NCBI GenBank assembly: GCA_004017535.1
Contig: SAJS01000027.1
Span: 1 to 48,930 of the forward strand
Direction: 5' to 3'
Length of the DNA: 48,930 bases
Source: Mesorhizobium sp.
Lineage (GTDB): Bacteria; Pseudomonadota; Alphaproteobacteria; Rhizobiales; Rhizobiaceae
The notes under the pieces are model-generated. The model was not told the DNA's origin, did no database searches, and saw only the letters and a list, made by a program, of their open reading frames with translations. A program made the translations under genes and the position numbers. Shown here piece by piece: positions 30,467 through 40,965 of the stretch (position 1 is its first letter; each line of letters starts with the position of its first letter).

Positions 30467-33400
30467 TCAGCTGCACCCGCTCGTGGATCCACACGTATCG
30501 CACTTCTCGCAGGTGCCGTTCCGCACCATGGTGAAGTTGTGGCACTCCGAGCATTCGTTGCCGGTGTAGCCTTGGAGCAGCGACTGCTGACGCCTTGTCG
30601 CGGCGAGCTTTTTCGCCTCGGCGGCCTCGTTGGCGGCGGCGTCGGTGAACAAAGCCTCGGCGCCACCGGCGGCTTCGGCTTCCTCTTCCACCATGTCCTC
30701 GGCCAGTTCCCGGGCGCGCTCCTCATAGTCGCGCTTGTAGGCGAGTGCCTCGTCGCTGGCCGGCTTCAGCGCCAGCACGTTGGAGCCGGCGAAGGCGGTG
30801 GGCGCGGCGCGGGCAGGGGCGGGCGTCGACGTCGAGCCGCCAAAGCCCTTGGGCTCGCTGCCGATGCCCGACACCAGCTTCACCGGCGAGGCGCCGCGAT
30901 AAAGGCCCTTGGAGAAGGGCGTCGCCTTGCCTTCGGTAATGCCGCGGCCAAGTGCGGTCTTGTCGAAGTCCGACTGGTCGACATGGGCGAGGTCGTGGCG
31001 GCCGAGATAGGAGACGGCGAGTTCGCGGAACACGTAGTCGAGGATCGACGTGGCGTTCTTGATCGCGTCGTTGCCCTGCACCATGCCGGCCGGCTCGAAC
31101 TTGGTGAAGGTGAAGGCCTCGACATATTCTTCGAGCGGCACGCCATATTGCAGGCCGAGCGAAATCGCGATGGCAAAGTTGTTCATCATGGCGCGGAAAG
31201 CAGCGCCTTCCTTATGCATGTCGATGAAGATCTCGCCCAGGCGACCATCGTCGAACTCGCCGGTGCGCAGGTACACCTTGTGGCCGCCGACGACGGCCTT
31301 CTGGGTGTAGCCCTTGCGGCGGTTCGGAAGCTTTTCGCGGTCGCGGTAGAGCCGCTCGATGACGCGCTCGACGATCTTTTCGGTCACCTGCACGGCGCGC
31401 TGCGCGGCGGGTGCCGCGATCAGCTGCTCGACCGCCTCGTCCTCATCCTCCTCGCCATCGGCGAGCAGCGAGGCGTTGAGCGGCTGCGACAGCTTCGAGC
31501 CGTCGCGGTAGAGCGCGTTGGCCTTCAGCGCCAGCTTCCAAGACAGCATGTAGGCGTTCTTGGCGTCCTTGACCGTCGCCTCGTTCGGCATGTTGATGGT
31601 CTTGGAGATGGCGCCCGAGATGAAGGGCTGCGCCGCCGCCATCATCAGGATGTGGCTCTGGATCGAGAGCGAGCGCTTGCCGATCTTGCCGCAGGGGCTG
31701 GCGCAGTCGAACACCGGCAGGTGCTCGGCCTTGAGGAAGGGCGCGCCTTCCAGCGTCATGGCACCGCAGACATGGATGTTGGCGGCGTCGATGTCCTTCT
31801 TTGAGAAGCCCAGCGCCGGCAGCATCTCGAAGGAGATGTCGCCAAGCTGCTCGTCGGTGAAGCCGAGCGTTTCCTTCACCCAGTCGGCGCCGAGCGTCCA
31901 CTGGTTGAACACGAACTTGATGTCGAAGGCCGACTTCAGCGCCGCATTCAGCGCCGAAATCTTCTCATCGGTGAAGCCCTTGGCCTTCAGTGTCGACGGG
32001 TTGATGCCGGGCGCCTGGTTGAGGTTGCCATGGCCGACGGCATAAGCCTCGATCTCGGCGATCTGGCTTTCGGAATAGCCCAGCGTGCGCAACGCTTCCG
32101 GCACGGCGCGGTTGATGATCTTGAAGTAGCCGCCGCCGGCGAGCTTCTTGAACTTCACCAGGGCGAAGTCGGGCTCGATGCCGGTGGTGTCGCAGTCCAT
32201 GACGAGGCCGATCGTGCCGGTCGGCGCGATAACGGTCGCCTGCGCGTTGCGGTAGCCGTGTTCCTCGCCGAGCTCGATGGCGCGGTCCCAGGCGGCGCGG
32301 GCATGCTCGGCCAAGGCCGGCTGCTTCAGGTCGGAGGCGACCAGCGGCATCGGGTTGACGGCGAGCTTCTCGTAGCCGTCCTTGTCGCCATAGGCGGCGC
32401 GGCGATGGTTGCGCATGACGCGCAGCATGTTCTGGGCGTTGCGGTCATAGTCCGGGAAGGCGCCGAGCTCGGCGGCCATTTCGGCCGAGGTCGAGTAGGC
32501 GACGCCGGTCATGATCGCGGTAAGCGCGGCGCAGATCGCGCGGCCCTCGTCGGAGTCGTAGGGAATGCCCGAGGTCATCAGCAGGCCGCCGATATTGGCG
32601 TAGCCAAGGCCGAGCGTGCGGTAGTCGTAGGAGAGCTTGGCGATCTCCTTGGACGGGAACTGCGCCATCATCACCGAGATTTCAAGCACGACGGTCCACA
32701 GGCGAACGGTGTGCTCGTAAGCGGCGATGTCGATCGTGCCGTCTTCCCTGCGGTAGGGCAGGAGGTTGATCGAGGCGAGGTTGCAGGCCGTATCATCGAG
32801 GAACATGTATTCCGAGCACGGGTTGGAGGCCCGGATCGCACCGGCGGAAGCGCAGGTGTGCCAGTCGTTCATCGTCGTGTTGAAGTGCAGGCCCGGATCG
32901 GCCGACGCCCAGGCGGCGTAACCGATCTTTTCCCACAGATCGCGCGCCTTCAGCGTCTTCAGCACCTTGCCATCCTTGCGGGCGGTGAGTTGCCAGTCGC
33001 CATCGGCCTCGACGGCGCGCAGGAAATTGTCCTTCAGCGACACCGAGTTGTTGGAGTTCTGGCCGGAGACGGTGAGATAGGCATCCGAATCCCAGTCGGT
33101 GTCGTAGGTGTTGAACGACATCGAGGTATAGCCTTGTTTGGCGAACTGGATGACGCGGTAGATGTAGTTCTCCGGTACGGCGTCCTTCTTGGCCGCCTTG
33201 ATCTCGCGCTTCAGCGCGGTGTTCAGCGCCGGGTCGAAGCAGTCGTCGCCATTGCCCTCGCAATTGACGCAGGCTTTCATGATGGCTTCGAGGTGCTTCT
33301 TGACGATCTTGGAGCCGGTCACCAGCGAGGCGACCTTCTGCTCCTCATTGACCTTCCAGTCGATGAACTGCTCGATGTCGGGATGGTCGGCGTCGACGAT

Positions 33401-34243
33401 GACCATCTTGGCGGCGCGGCGCGTCGTGCCACCCGACTTGATGGCGCCGGCCGCGCGGTCGCCGATCTTGAGGAAGCTCATGAGGCCGGAGGAGCGGCCG
33501 CCGCCGGAAAGCTTCTCGCCTTCGCCGCGCAGCATTGAGAAGTTCGAGCCGGTACCGGAACCGTATTTAAACAGGCGCGCCTCACGCACCCACAGATCCA
33601 TGATGCCGCCCTCGTTGACGAGGTCGTCCTGCACGCTCTGGATGAAGCAGGCATGTGGCTGCGGATGCTCATAGGCAGACTTCGACTTCGTCAGCTTGCC
33701 GGTGAAGGGGTCGACATAGAAGTGACCCTGGCTCGGGCCGTCGATGCCGTAGGCCCAGTGCAGGCCGGTGTTGAACCATTGCGGCGAGTTCGGCGCGACG
33801 CGCTGGGTGGCCAGCATATAGGCAAGCTCGTCGCGGAAGGCGCGCGCGTCTTCCTCCGACTTGAAGTAGCCGCCCTTCCAGCCCCAATAAGTCCAAGTGC
33901 CGGAGAGACGATCGAAGACCTGGCGGGCGTCGGTTTCCGAACCGTAGCGCTCGGCCTCGGGCAGCTTGGCGAGCTCGGCCTCGTCGGCGATCGAGCGCCA
34001 CAGGAAAGAGGGAACGTCGTTCTCCTCGACCTTCTTCAGCCGCGCCGGCACGCCGGCCTTGCGGAAATATTTCTGGGCCAGGATGTCGGCCGCGACCTGG
34101 CTGAACTGCGCCGGCACATCGATGTTGTCGAGGCGGAACACCACCGAGCCGTCGGGATTCTTGATCTCCGACAGGGCCTTGCGGAATTCGATCTCCGCAT
34201 AGGCTGATTGCTCTGGCTTGGTGAAGCGACGCTCGATGCGCAT
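30467..34243 (-). CDS. nrdJ: Adenosylcobalamin-dependent ribonucleotide reductase
   Basis: A class II ribonucleotide reductase of 1258 residues, the usual length for the alphaproteobacterial type. It makes deoxyribonucleotides from ribonucleoside diphosphates with vitamin B12, without needing oxygen. Visible are [10 protein letters not shown], the active-site region [35 protein letters not shown]-type blocks, the [16 protein letters not shown] loop and a C-terminal Cys-rich zinc ribbon ([20 protein letters not shown]) that re-reduces the active site. The start is ATG 34243 ([10 protein letters not shown]); longer in-frame starts up to 34468 run into a structured leader and give no family residues. 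A tandem NrdR box pair lies 236-282 bases upstream. Confidence 0.97.
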   Translation of the reverse strand: MRIERRFTKPEQSAYAEIEFRKALSEIKNPDGSVVFRLDNIDVPAQFSQVAADILAQKYFRKAGVPARLKKVEENDVPSFLWRSIADEAELAKLPEAERYGSETDARQVFDRLSGTWTYWGWKGGYFKSEEDARAFRDELAYMLATQRVAPNSPQWFNTGLHWAYGIDGPSQGHFYVDPFTGKLTKSKSAYEHPQPHACFIQSVQDDLVNEGGIMDLWVREARLFKYGSGTGSNFSMLRGEGEKLSGGGRSSGLMSFLKIGDRAAGAIKSGGTTRRAAKMVIVDADHPDIEQFIDWKVNEEQKVASLVTGSKIVKKHLEAIMKACVNCEGNGDDCFDPALNTALKREIKAAKKDAVPENYIYRVIQFAKQGYTSMSFNTYDTDWDSDAYLTVSGQNSNNSVSLKDNFLRAVEADGDWQLTARKDGKVLKTLKARDLWEKIGYAAWASADPGLHFNTTMNDWHTCASAGAIRASNPCSEYMFLDDTACNLASINLLPYRREDGTIDIAAYEHTVRLWTVVLEISVMMAQFPSKEIAKLSYDYRTLGLGYANIGGLLMTSGIPYDSDEGRAICAALTAIMTGVAYSTSAEMAAELGAFPDYDRNAQNMLRVMRNHRRAAYGDKDGYEKLAVNPMPLVASDLKQPALAEHARAAWDRAIELGEEHGYRNAQATVIAPTGTIGLVMDCDTTGIEPDFALVKFKKLAGGGYFKIINRAVPEALRTLGYSESQIAEIEAYAVGHGNLNQAPGINPSTLKAKGFTDEKISALNAALKSAFDIKFVFNQWTLGADWVKETLGFTDEQLGDISFEMLPALGFSKKDIDAANIHVCGAMTLEGAPFLKAEHLPVFDCASPCGKIGKRSLSIQSHILMMAAAQPFISGAISKTINMPNEATVKDAKNAYMLSWKLALKANALYRDGSKLSQPLNASLLADGEEDEDEAVEQLIAAPAAQRAVQVTEKIVERVIERLYRDREKLPNRRKGYTQKAVVGGHKVYLRTGEFDDGRLGEIFIDMHKEGAAFRAMMNNFAIAISLGLQYGVPLEEYVEAFTFTKFEPAGMVQGNDAIKNATSILDYVFRELAVSYLGRHDLAHVDQSDFDKTALGRGITEGKATPFSKGLYRGASPVKLVSGIGSEPKGFGGSTSTPAPARAAPTAFAGSNVLALKPASDEALAYKRDYEERARELAEDMVEEEAEAAGGAEALFTDAAANEAAEAKKLAATRRQQSLLQGYTGNECSECHNFTMVRNGTCEKCDTCGSTSGCS

Positions 34244-34470
34244 TGGTCCGGTCCCTTTGTGTCTATATATAGCGCCTTTCCCCGGGGATTGCTGCCCCAC
34301 ATGGCGAAAAGCGCAGTCCGCCGTTTGCCGGCATTGCGAGCAGCGCCGGCACTCTCCTCGTCGCAGGCGCCGGCATGCAGGCAGCAGAACGCTTTCCCAG
34401 GCATTTGCCCGGGCTGCAGGCCGACCCCTGCGGGTCCCTAAACTGAAACTTTGGTCGATTCCCTCCATGG
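34244..34470 (-). promoter_or_regulatory. Long structured 5' leader of nrdJ
   Basis: The nrdJ message seems to have over 200 untranslated bases. In mRNA sense it can form GACCC gcag GGGTC, then CCCGGGC aaat GCCTGGG with outer GCAGC/GCTGC pairing, and later repeated GCCGGC blocks. The order of helices suggests a folded RNA. I looked for the cobalamin riboswitch B12 box and could not find it, so I do not call a riboswitch. A short upstream reading frame in frame with nrdJ begins at 34468. Confidence 0.35.
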
Positions 34471-34478
34471 AGGGAGGT

Positions 34479-34525
34479 TCACATTATCTAGCGTCGAGCC
34501 TGCCTGCAAACACTAAATATAGTGT
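34479..34525 (-). promoter_or_regulatory. nrdR: Tandem NrdR boxes upstream of nrdJ
   Basis: Box 1, ACACTATATTTAGTGT on the minus strand (34510-34525), matches the NrdR consensus acaCwAtATaTwGtgt at all but one position. Box 2, ACGCTAGATAATGTGA (34479-34494), matches 12 of 16. The spacer is 15 bases, so the boxes start 31 bases apart (three helical turns), as NrdR requires. NrdR represses ribonucleotide reductase genes when dATP is high. The -10 hexamer TATATT lies inside box 1. Confidence 0.7.
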
Positions 34526-34955
34526 TAACAGATCATTTTTTCCAGGCCGACAATTCTCCCTTTCGCCCACCCAAACCCCAATGATCCCAACGCTTCCGCC
34601 GGCCTCGTGAACAGGCGGAAATCCGGGCAAAACGCACAAAATCCGGGAAAAAAGACCGGCCTCTGAACTCTCCGGTCACGCCCGCAACAGGAGCGCATGG
34701 CCTATAAAAAGCGACTCGTTCCGACCCGTCAAGGATTCGTTTTTGTAGCTTTTGTGACCCCAACATCTTGTGTGTCACATATGTGGATAACGGGGACATG
34801 CGAAGCCAAGGTCCCCCGGCACTTGACGCGGTTTATCAGGCCGCCGCGAAGCGTGCCTGGCCAGCGGCTTTTCATTTTAGCTGGCTTGCACTATCTGTTG
34901 CGTTCGCGCGGGGGCGCGCCTTGTCAACGCCAAAAGCATCCGCTACGCCCCGCTC
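34526..34955. other. Divergent intergenic region, nrdJ / gltX
   Basis: This is the remainder of the 712-base gap between the divergent nrdJ and gltX genes. It contains an AT-richer core with 'catatgtggataac' near 34778 and 'cttttgtgacccc' before it, likely near the gltX promoter. A weak short frame at 34768 shows no family. No RNA gene was recognised and no clean -35/-10 pair was found for gltX. Confidence 0.35.
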
Positions 34956-36329
34956 ATGACAGTCACCGTCCGTTTCGCCCCATCGCCGACCGGCCGCATC
35001 CATATCGGCAATGCGCGCACCGCACTGTTCAACTGGCTTTTCGCCATGAACAACAAGGGCCGTTTCATCCAGCGCTTCGACGACACCGACATTGCCCGCT
35101 CGAAGCAGGAATATGCCGATTCCATCCTTTACGACCTGCACTGGCTGGGCATCTTCCCGGATGTCACCGAGTACCAGTCGCGCCGCTTCGAAATCTACGA
35201 CGCGGCGGTCGAGCGGCTGAAGGCGGCGCGCGTGCTCTATGCCTGCTACGAAACGCCGGAAGAGCTCGATCTGCGCCGCAAGGTGCGTCGCACGCGCGGC
35301 CTGCCGCCGGTCTATGGCCGCGAGGCGCTGACGCTGACGCCGGAGCAGGTGGCCGAATACCAGTCGGATGGACGCAAGCCACATTGGCGCTTCCTTTTGC
35401 CCAATTTCACCAGCGATCCGCTGCAGCCGGAGCGCACGGACGTGCATTGGAACGACCTGGTGCGCGGCGAGGAGACGGTCGATCTCGCATCGCTGTCGGA
35501 CCCTGTCCTGGTGCGCGAGGACGGCACCTATCTCTATACGCTGCCTTCGGTGGTCGACGATATCGAGATGGGCGTCAGCCATGTCATTCGCGGCGACGAC
35601 CATGTCACCAACACCGGCGTGCAGATCGCCATCTTCAAGGCGCTCGGCGCCGAGCCGCCGGTCTTCGGCCACCACAATCTGCTCACCACGACCACGGGCG
35701 AGGGGCTGTCGAAGCGCACTGGCGCGCTGTCGATCGAGAGCCTGCGCGAGGACGGGATCGAGCCGATGGCGGTTGCCTCGCTGGCGGTGCTCGTCGGCAC
35801 GTCAGAAAATGTCACGGCGGCGCATGATCTCAACGAGCTTGCCAGCCATTTCGATCCTGCGGCGACGTCCAAGTCCGCCTCCAAGTTCGATCCGGACGAG
35901 CTCCTCGTGCTCAATCGCGCGCTGATACATCATATGACGTTCGAGGAAGCGCGCGACCGGCTGATGGTGCTGGGCATTTCCGGCGACAAGGCCGAGGCGT
36001 TCTGGATGGCGGTGCGCGGCAATCTCGACCGGCTGTCGGATGCGGTCGCCTGGTGGCGAATCCTGAGCGAAGGCCCGCAGGAGCCGACCGAGTTTTCCGG
36101 CGAGGACCGCGACTTCCTCAATCAGGCGTTTGACGTGTTGCCAGAGGAGCCTTGGAACGGCACGGTCTGGAAGGACTGGACCGGCAAGATCAGGGAAGCA
36201 ACCGGGCGCAAAGGCAAGCCGCTGTTCATGCCGCTGCGGCTGGCGCTCACCGGGCGGACTTCGGGGCCGGAGCTTTCAGATCTATTGCCGCTGATGGGTC
36301 GGGAAGGAACGCTGGCCCGACGACCCTGA
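34956..36329 (+). CDS. gltX: Glutamyl-tRNA synthetase
   Basis: A 457-residue class I aminoacyl-tRNA synthetase that charges tRNA-Glu (and, in many alphaproteobacteria, tRNA-Gln or both). The HIGH-type motif is [14 protein letters not shown] (residues 8-21) and the KMSKS counterpart is GEGLSKRTG (about 248-256). The anticodon-binding part follows, with [18 protein letters not shown]. Rhizobia carry two GltX paralogues, and I cannot tell which this is. The ribosome site before ATG 34956 is weak. The C-terminal 83 bases overlap the opposing DUF2865 gene. Confidence 0.95.
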   Translation: MTVTVRFAPSPTGRIHIGNARTALFNWLFAMNNKGRFIQRFDDTDIARSKQEYADSILYDLHWLGIFPDVTEYQSRRFEIYDAAVERLKAARVLYACYETPEELDLRRKVRRTRGLPPVYGREALTLTPEQVAEYQSDGRKPHWRFLLPNFTSDPLQPERTDVHWNDLVRGEETVDLASLSDPVLVREDGTYLYTLPSVVDDIEMGVSHVIRGDDHVTNTGVQIAIFKALGAEPPVFGHHNLLTTTTGEGLSKRTGALSIESLREDGIEPMAVASLAVLVGTSENVTAAHDLNELASHFDPAATSKSASKFDPDELLVLNRALIHHMTFEEARDRLMVLGISGDKAEAFWMAVRGNLDRLSDAVAWWRILSEGPQEPTEFSGEDRDFLNQAFDVLPEEPWNGTVWKDWTGKIREATGRKGKPLFMPLRLALTGRTSGPELSDLLPLMGREGTLARRP

Positions 36330-37473
36330 CCTTGCGCTGATCCGGCGGCAGCGCCGAGACCGGCGACACCGGCAACTTGGTGGTCAGCCGCTTGATCGCG
36401 TCCAGGTCGAGCCCACCTTCGGCATTGGCGAGCGTTTCGGGATCGGCGCCGGGATCGGGCTTCACCGCCGGCACGGGGATGAAGGGCGCTGTCCCGCTCT
36501 CCGGCTGCGACTGTTCGGGGTTGGGCGGATTGCCGCCGATGATCGTAAAATTGCCGGCCTGCGCGTTGCATCCGCAAGTGGGCGGCCGCGAATAGTTGGC
36601 CTGCTTGTAGAGATAGGCGGTCGGCAGCTCGCTGTAGGGCTGACCGGTGACCGAGGAGGTCATCGAGCCCGAGTCATCGTCCATTCCACGCGAATAGAAG
36701 ACTTGCATCTCGGTGCCCGGGCAGCTCGATTCGCAATTCTTCTGGTCGCGCTCGAAATCGCCGACGGAGGCGGCGTTGGACATTGGGTAGAAATAGCCGT
36801 CGCAGGTGCGCACGCACATGGTGCGGAACTCGCCGCTCAGCCTTGGCAGGTCCATGCCGTCCGGCTGATTGATGACGCGGCGGATGTTGCGCACGCTCGG
36901 ATCATCAAGCGGCACGTCCGCCGCGTCCGGCACATCGGGGGCATCGGGCGTTTCGAACTGCTCGTCCTGGCGGCCGAAAAGCTGCTCGAACAGATTGCCG
37001 CCGCCATTGTCGCGGGAAGCCTGCTGAAGCGGCGCGCGTCGCGGCGCGATCTCGTCGCCGCGGCAGTTGTTGGCATCGAGCGCCGCCAGGATACGGCTGC
37101 GGTCGCGCCGCGTGCCACCGGCGGCAAGCCGCTCGCGCTTGGCCTGCAAAGTGTCGAGATTGGCGTTCATGCGCTCTATCGAGGCGTTGATCGCCGCGCA
37201 CTGGCTGACATTGCGCGAAAACAGCGTGAAGCCGCAACCGGCATCGCTTGCCCGGCCGCGGGCCCTGGCAAGCTGCTCGCGCTGGCGCGCGATGGCGTCA
37301 TCATATTTGCGGACGAGGCCCGGCCCTCCGCCGCCACGCGCCGCGGCGAGCTCGGCTTCAAGCTGGCGGCAGGTGCGCGAGGCCGCTTGGGATTGAGTGA
37401 CGGCGACGGCCGAGCCCGCAAGCGCTGCAAGCAGCGGCACTAGGAGGGCCAGCTTCGACCTCGCGCCTTTCAT
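36247..37473 (-). CDS. Exported DUF2865 protein
   Basis: A 408-residue protein of the DUF2865 family (rhizobial). A signal peptide or anchor ([18 protein letters not shown]) is followed by a coiled-coil region with Cys pairs ([28 protein letters not shown]), then the core [35 protein letters not shown] and [14 protein letters not shown], with many cysteines that suggest disulfide-rich periplasmic structure. The C terminus is Pro-rich and low complexity; the last 83 bases overlap gltX on the other strand. Its function is unknown. Confidence 0.85.
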   Translation of the reverse strand: MKGARSKLALLVPLLAALAGSAVAVTQSQAASRTCRQLEAELAAARGGGGPGLVRKYDDAIARQREQLARARGRASDAGCGFTLFSRNVSQCAAINASIERMNANLDTLQAKRERLAAGGTRRDRSRILAALDANNCRGDEIAPRRAPLQQASRDNGGGNLFEQLFGRQDEQFETPDAPDVPDAADVPLDDPSVRNIRRVINQPDGMDLPRLSGEFRTMCVRTCDGYFYPMSNAASVGDFERDQKNCESSCPGTEMQVFYSRGMDDDSGSMTSSVTGQPYSELPTAYLYKQANYSRPPTCGCNAQAGNFTIIGGNPPNPEQSQPESGTAPFIPVPAVKPDPGADPETLANAEGGLDLDAIKRLTTKLPVSPVSALPPDQRKVRVVGPAFLPDPSAAIDLKAPAPKSAR

Positions 37474-37586
37474 CTGAACCCCAAATCGCTAGACCGACTC
37501 GAAGCTACGCCGCGGTAGTTAACCGACTATGCCAGAGTCGCCACGACCGCGCCTAAGGGCAATTCGGCGACAAGCCGTCATATCCT

Positions 37587-39911
37587 TCAACCCACATCGA
37601 CAAGCGCCTGCGCCTTGTGCGCCGCCTCGACCACGGCAAGCGCGGTCATGTTGACGACGCCGCGCGAGGTCACCGACGGCGTCAATATATGGGCGGGCTT
37701 ATCGGTGCCGAGCAAGATCGGCCCGACATGCAGCGCGTCCATCATGGCGCCCAGCGCCGTCAGCGTGATGTTGGCCGAATCGAGGTTCGGGAAGACCAGC
37801 AGATTGGCCTCGCCCTTCAGCCTGGAATGCGGATAGACGCGCTGGCGCAGATGTTCCGAAAGCGCTGTGTCGGCATGCATCTCGCCGTCGCACTGCAGGT
37901 CGGGCGCGATACGCGCCAGGATCGCCGCAGCTTGCCGCATCTTGAATGCGCTCGGCGCGTCGCGCGAGCCGAAATCCGAGAAGGAGAGCAGGGCGGCCTT
38001 GGGTTCCATGCCGAAACGCCTGATTTCCTCCGCCGCCAGAACGGTCATCTCGGCGATCTCCTCGGGTGTGGGATCGATGGAGACATAGGTGTCCGTGAGA
38101 AAGATGATGCCTCGCTGCGAAATCAGCATCGAGAGCGCCGACAGATCGCGGTCCTTGACGCCGGCGCGCGGCCCGATGATCAGCGAGACGTTGCGCAAAT
38201 GCCGCTCGAAGCGACCTTCGAGGCCGCAGATCATGGCATCCGCATCGCCACGCTTCAGCGCGAGCGCCGCGATAACCGTATTGTTGGTGCGCACCATGGT
38301 GCGGGCGGCTTCCGTCGTCACGCCGCGCCGGCCGGCGAGCTCGATCAAAAGGTCGACATAATGGCGGTAGCGCGGATCGTCTTCCGGATTGATCAATGCG
38401 AAATCGACGCCAGGCCGGATGCGCAGGCCGTAACGCTTCAGGCGGACCTCCACCACATGCGGGCGGCCGATCAAAGTCGGTTCGGCGATGCCTTCCTCCA
38501 GCACCACCTGGGCGGCGCGGAGCACGCGCTCGTCCTCGCCATCGGCATAGATAACGCGCTTGGAGCTTGAGGCCTTGGCGGTGGAAAACACCGGCTTCAT
38601 TACCAGGCCGGAGCGGAAGACGAAGCGGTTGAGCTTGTCGATATAGGCGGCGAAATCGCTGATCGGCCGCGTCGCGACGCCGGTGTCGCAGGCGGCCTTC
38701 GCCACCGCCGGCGCGATGCGCAGGATAAGGCGCGGATCGAAGGGCGAGGGGATGAGAAAATCGGGGCCGAACATCGGCGTCTCGCCGGAATAGGCGCGGG
38801 CGGCAACGTCCGAAGGCTCCTCGCGGGCAAGGGCTGCGATCGCCCGCACCGCCGCCATCTTCATCTCCTCGTTGATGGCGCTGGCGCCGCAATCGAGCGC
38901 GCCCCGGAAGATATAAGGAAAGCACAGCACGTTGTTGACTTGATTGGGGAAATCGGAGCGCCCGGTGCAGATCATGGCGTCCGGCCGGGCGGCGCGCGCC
39001 ACTTCCGGCATGATCTCGGGATTGGGGTTGGCCAAAGCCAGGATCAGTGGTTTCGGCGCCATATGCTGCAGGAGCTCCGGCTTCAGCACGCCGGCGGCGG
39101 AGAGGCCCAGAAAGACGTCGGCGCCGGAAATGACATCGGCCAGCGTGCGCGCCTCGGTGTCCTTCACATAAGGGTCCTTCCAGCGATCCATCTCCTCGAC
39201 GCGGCCCCTGTAGGCGACGCCGAAGCGGTCGGTGACCCAGATGTTCTCGACCTTGGCCCCGAGCGAGACCAGAAGGTTGAGGCAGGCAAGCGCTGCGGCG
39301 CCCGCGCCGGAAGTGACGATCTTGATGTCGGAAATCGCCTTGCCGGCCAGCTCCAGCCCGTTGAGTACCGCGGCCGCGACGATGATCGCCGTGCCGTGCT
39401 GGTCGTCATGGAAAACCGGGATGCCCATGCGGGCCTTCAGCCGCTCCTCGACCTCGAAACATTCCGGCGCTTTGATGTCCTCCAGATTGATGCCGCCGAA
39501 GGTCGGCTCGAGCGCCGCCACCGTCTCGACCATGCGCTCGATCTCCGGCGCGTCTATCTCGATGTCGAAGACGTCGATGCCGGCGAATTTCTTGAACAGC
39601 ACCGCCTTGCCTTCCATCACCGGCTTGGAGGCGAGCGGACCGATATTGCCGAGCCCAAGCACGGCGGAGCCGTTGGAGACGACGCCGACCAGGTTGGCGC
39701 GGGCTGTGTAGTCGGCGGCGGTGGCGGGATCGTCGCGGATCTCGAGGCAGGGCGCGGCCACGCCCGGCGAATAGGCAAGCGCCAGATCGCGCTGGTTGCC
39801 GAGCGGCTTGGTCGCCTGGATCTCGAGCTTTCCCGGCTTTGGATGCTTGTGGAAGAAGAGGGCGGCCTCGTCGAGGTCCGACCGGGCCGGTTTCTTGTTC
39901 TCGCCGTCCAT
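37587..39911 (-). CDS. maeB: Malic enzyme with C-terminal phosphotransacetylase-like domain
   Basis: A 774-residue chimeric malic enzyme that converts malate to pyruvate plus CO2 and NAD(P)H. N-terminal parts: [36 protein letters not shown] and the Rossmann loop [13 protein letters not shown], then [20 protein letters not shown]. From about residue 430 a PTA-like domain ([20 protein letters not shown]) serves in oligomerisation and acetyl-CoA regulation. In rhizobia both the NAD (dme) and NADP (tme) forms have this layout, so cofactor specificity is not decided by eye. GGAGGGG stands before the ATG at 39911. The dme form is needed for symbiotic nitrogen fixation in Sinorhizobium, which is general knowledge only. 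Confidence 0.93.
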   Translation of the reverse strand: MDGENKKPARSDLDEAALFFHKHPKPGKLEIQATKPLGNQRDLALAYSPGVAAPCLEIRDDPATAADYTARANLVGVVSNGSAVLGLGNIGPLASKPVMEGKAVLFKKFAGIDVFDIEIDAPEIERMVETVAALEPTFGGINLEDIKAPECFEVEERLKARMGIPVFHDDQHGTAIIVAAAVLNGLELAGKAISDIKIVTSGAGAAALACLNLLVSLGAKVENIWVTDRFGVAYRGRVEEMDRWKDPYVKDTEARTLADVISGADVFLGLSAAGVLKPELLQHMAPKPLILALANPNPEIMPEVARAARPDAMICTGRSDFPNQVNNVLCFPYIFRGALDCGASAINEEMKMAAVRAIAALAREEPSDVAARAYSGETPMFGPDFLIPSPFDPRLILRIAPAVAKAACDTGVATRPISDFAAYIDKLNRFVFRSGLVMKPVFSTAKASSSKRVIYADGEDERVLRAAQVVLEEGIAEPTLIGRPHVVEVRLKRYGLRIRPGVDFALINPEDDPRYRHYVDLLIELAGRRGVTTEAARTMVRTNNTVIAALALKRGDADAMICGLEGRFERHLRNVSLIIGPRAGVKDRDLSALSMLISQRGIIFLTDTYVSIDPTPEEIAEMTVLAAEEIRRFGMEPKAALLSFSDFGSRDAPSAFKMRQAAAILARIAPDLQCDGEMHADTALSEHLRQRVYPHSRLKGEANLLVFPNLDSANITLTALGAMMDALHVGPILLGTDKPAHILTPSVTSRGVVNMTALAVVEAAHKAQALVDVG

Positions 39912-39986
39912 TGCGGCCCCTCCCTGCGATACTGGTTTGGAGCCTTTTAGCATGCGCCCGCGTTTTTTCGCGACCGCAAATCGCGG

Positions 39987-40011
39987 GCTCCGGCCTTCAC
40001 AATGCCGGAGC
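39987..40011 (-). terminator. Hairpin between the SDR and malic enzyme genes
   Basis: GCTCCGGC (39987-39994) and GCCGGAGC (40004-40011) form a perfect 8-base-pair stem with a 9-base loop, 52 bases after the SDR stop. It lacks a real U tract on the minus strand, though 'tttttt' (complement) follows after a second small stem. It may end the SDR transcript or separate it from the malic enzyme promoter. Confidence 0.4.
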
Positions 40012-40062
40012 GAAAATAATGAGTTGATTCCAACTTGTTGGCTGGAGAGCTTCAGGCGATGT

Positions 40063-40842
40063 TCAGAAGGCGCTGACGTAGAGGCCGCCGTCGACCGGGA
40101 TGTTCTGGCCGGTGAGGTAGCCGGCATGGACCGAACAGAGGAAGGCGCAGATCTGGCCGAATTCCTCGGGCGTGCCGAGACGTTTCGCCGGTACGTCGGC
40201 GCTGATGCGGGCCTTTCGCGCGGCTGCCGCGGCCGGGTCTTCTGGAGTGCCTGCTTCATGCGGGCCGCGCAACCGGTCGGTGTCGAGCTTGCCGGGCAGC
40301 AGGCTGTTGATGGTGACGTTGCGGTCGATCACCGTGCGCGCCACGCCGGCCAGGAAGGATGTCAGGCCAGCGCGGGCGCCGGACGACAGGTCGAGCCCTG
40401 GGATCGGCACATAGACCGACAGCGAGGTGATGTTGACGATGCGGCCGAAGCCGCGCTTGGCCATGCCGTCGATCACGGCCTGGATGAGCTCGATGGGCGT
40501 CACCATGTTCTGCGTCACGCCCTCTAGGATTTTTGTGCGATCAAGCTCGCGGAAATCGCGCAGCGGAGGACCGCCATTGTTGTTGACCAGAATGTCCGGG
40601 TCGGGACAGGCGGCAAGGATCGCCTTCTGCACCTCGGGCTTCGACACGTCGCCGGCGACTTCGATCACCTTGACGCCGAATTTGTCGCGGATCTCTTGCG
40701 CGGTCCTGGCCAGAAGCTCGGCGTTGCGGCCGTTGACAACGAGGTCGACGCCGGCTTCGGCCAGCGCCATGGCGCAACCTTTTCCAAGCCCCTTGCTCGA
40801 GGCGCAGACGATGGCTTTCTTGCCGCGAATGCCGAGTTCCAT
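40063..40842 (-). CDS. SDR-family oxidoreductase lacking the usual YxxxK
   Basis: A 259-residue short-chain dehydrogenase/reductase. The cofactor loop is ASSKGLGKGCAM (TGxxxGxG type), followed by VAGDVS and LVNNNGGPP, a modified NNAG. The catalytic Ser appears in ITSLSVY, but where Tyr-x-x-x-Lys is expected the sequence is LDLSSGARAGL, so the classical acid/base pair is absent. The C-terminal NSLLPGKLDTDRL and TGQNIPVDGGLY are normal. A known SDR subgroup (BKR-like) shows similar replacement, so the enzyme may be active by another route. The start ATG 40842 has AGGAG upstream; ATG 40875 is a less likely extension. Confidence 0.85.
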   Translation of the reverse strand: MELGIRGKKAIVCASSKGLGKGCAMALAEAGVDLVVNGRNAELLARTAQEIRDKFGVKVIEVAGDVSKPEVQKAILAACPDPDILVNNNGGPPLRDFRELDRTKILEGVTQNMVTPIELIQAVIDGMAKRGFGRIVNITSLSVYVPIPGLDLSSGARAGLTSFLAGVARTVIDRNVTINSLLPGKLDTDRLRGPHEAGTPEDPAAAAARKARISADVPAKRLGTPEEFGQICAFLCSVHAGYLTGQNIPVDGGLYVSAF

Positions 40843-40965
40843 GGTGATTTTCTCCTGATGCTTTGGCGGCGCCAAGCTAGCGCCTGGGCTGGATCAACCG
40901 CAACCGTCATACGATTGTTGCATGAATCGGGGCATAGGCACGCGAAAGCAAAGGGTAAAATCGCG

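Noticed and set aside
32030-33538. 502-codon plus-strand frame opposite nrdJ
   Set aside because: nrdJ is unambiguous; the opposite frame has no ribosome site and no family.
34243-34468. Longer nrdJ start at 34468
   Set aside because: The extra 75 codons give no family residues and overlap a structured leader and repeated stems; ATG 34243 matches the family start.
34244-34470. Cobalamin riboswitch upstream of nrdJ
   Set aside because: Expected because the enzyme uses B12, but I could not find the B12 box or a related core, so only a generic leader is called.
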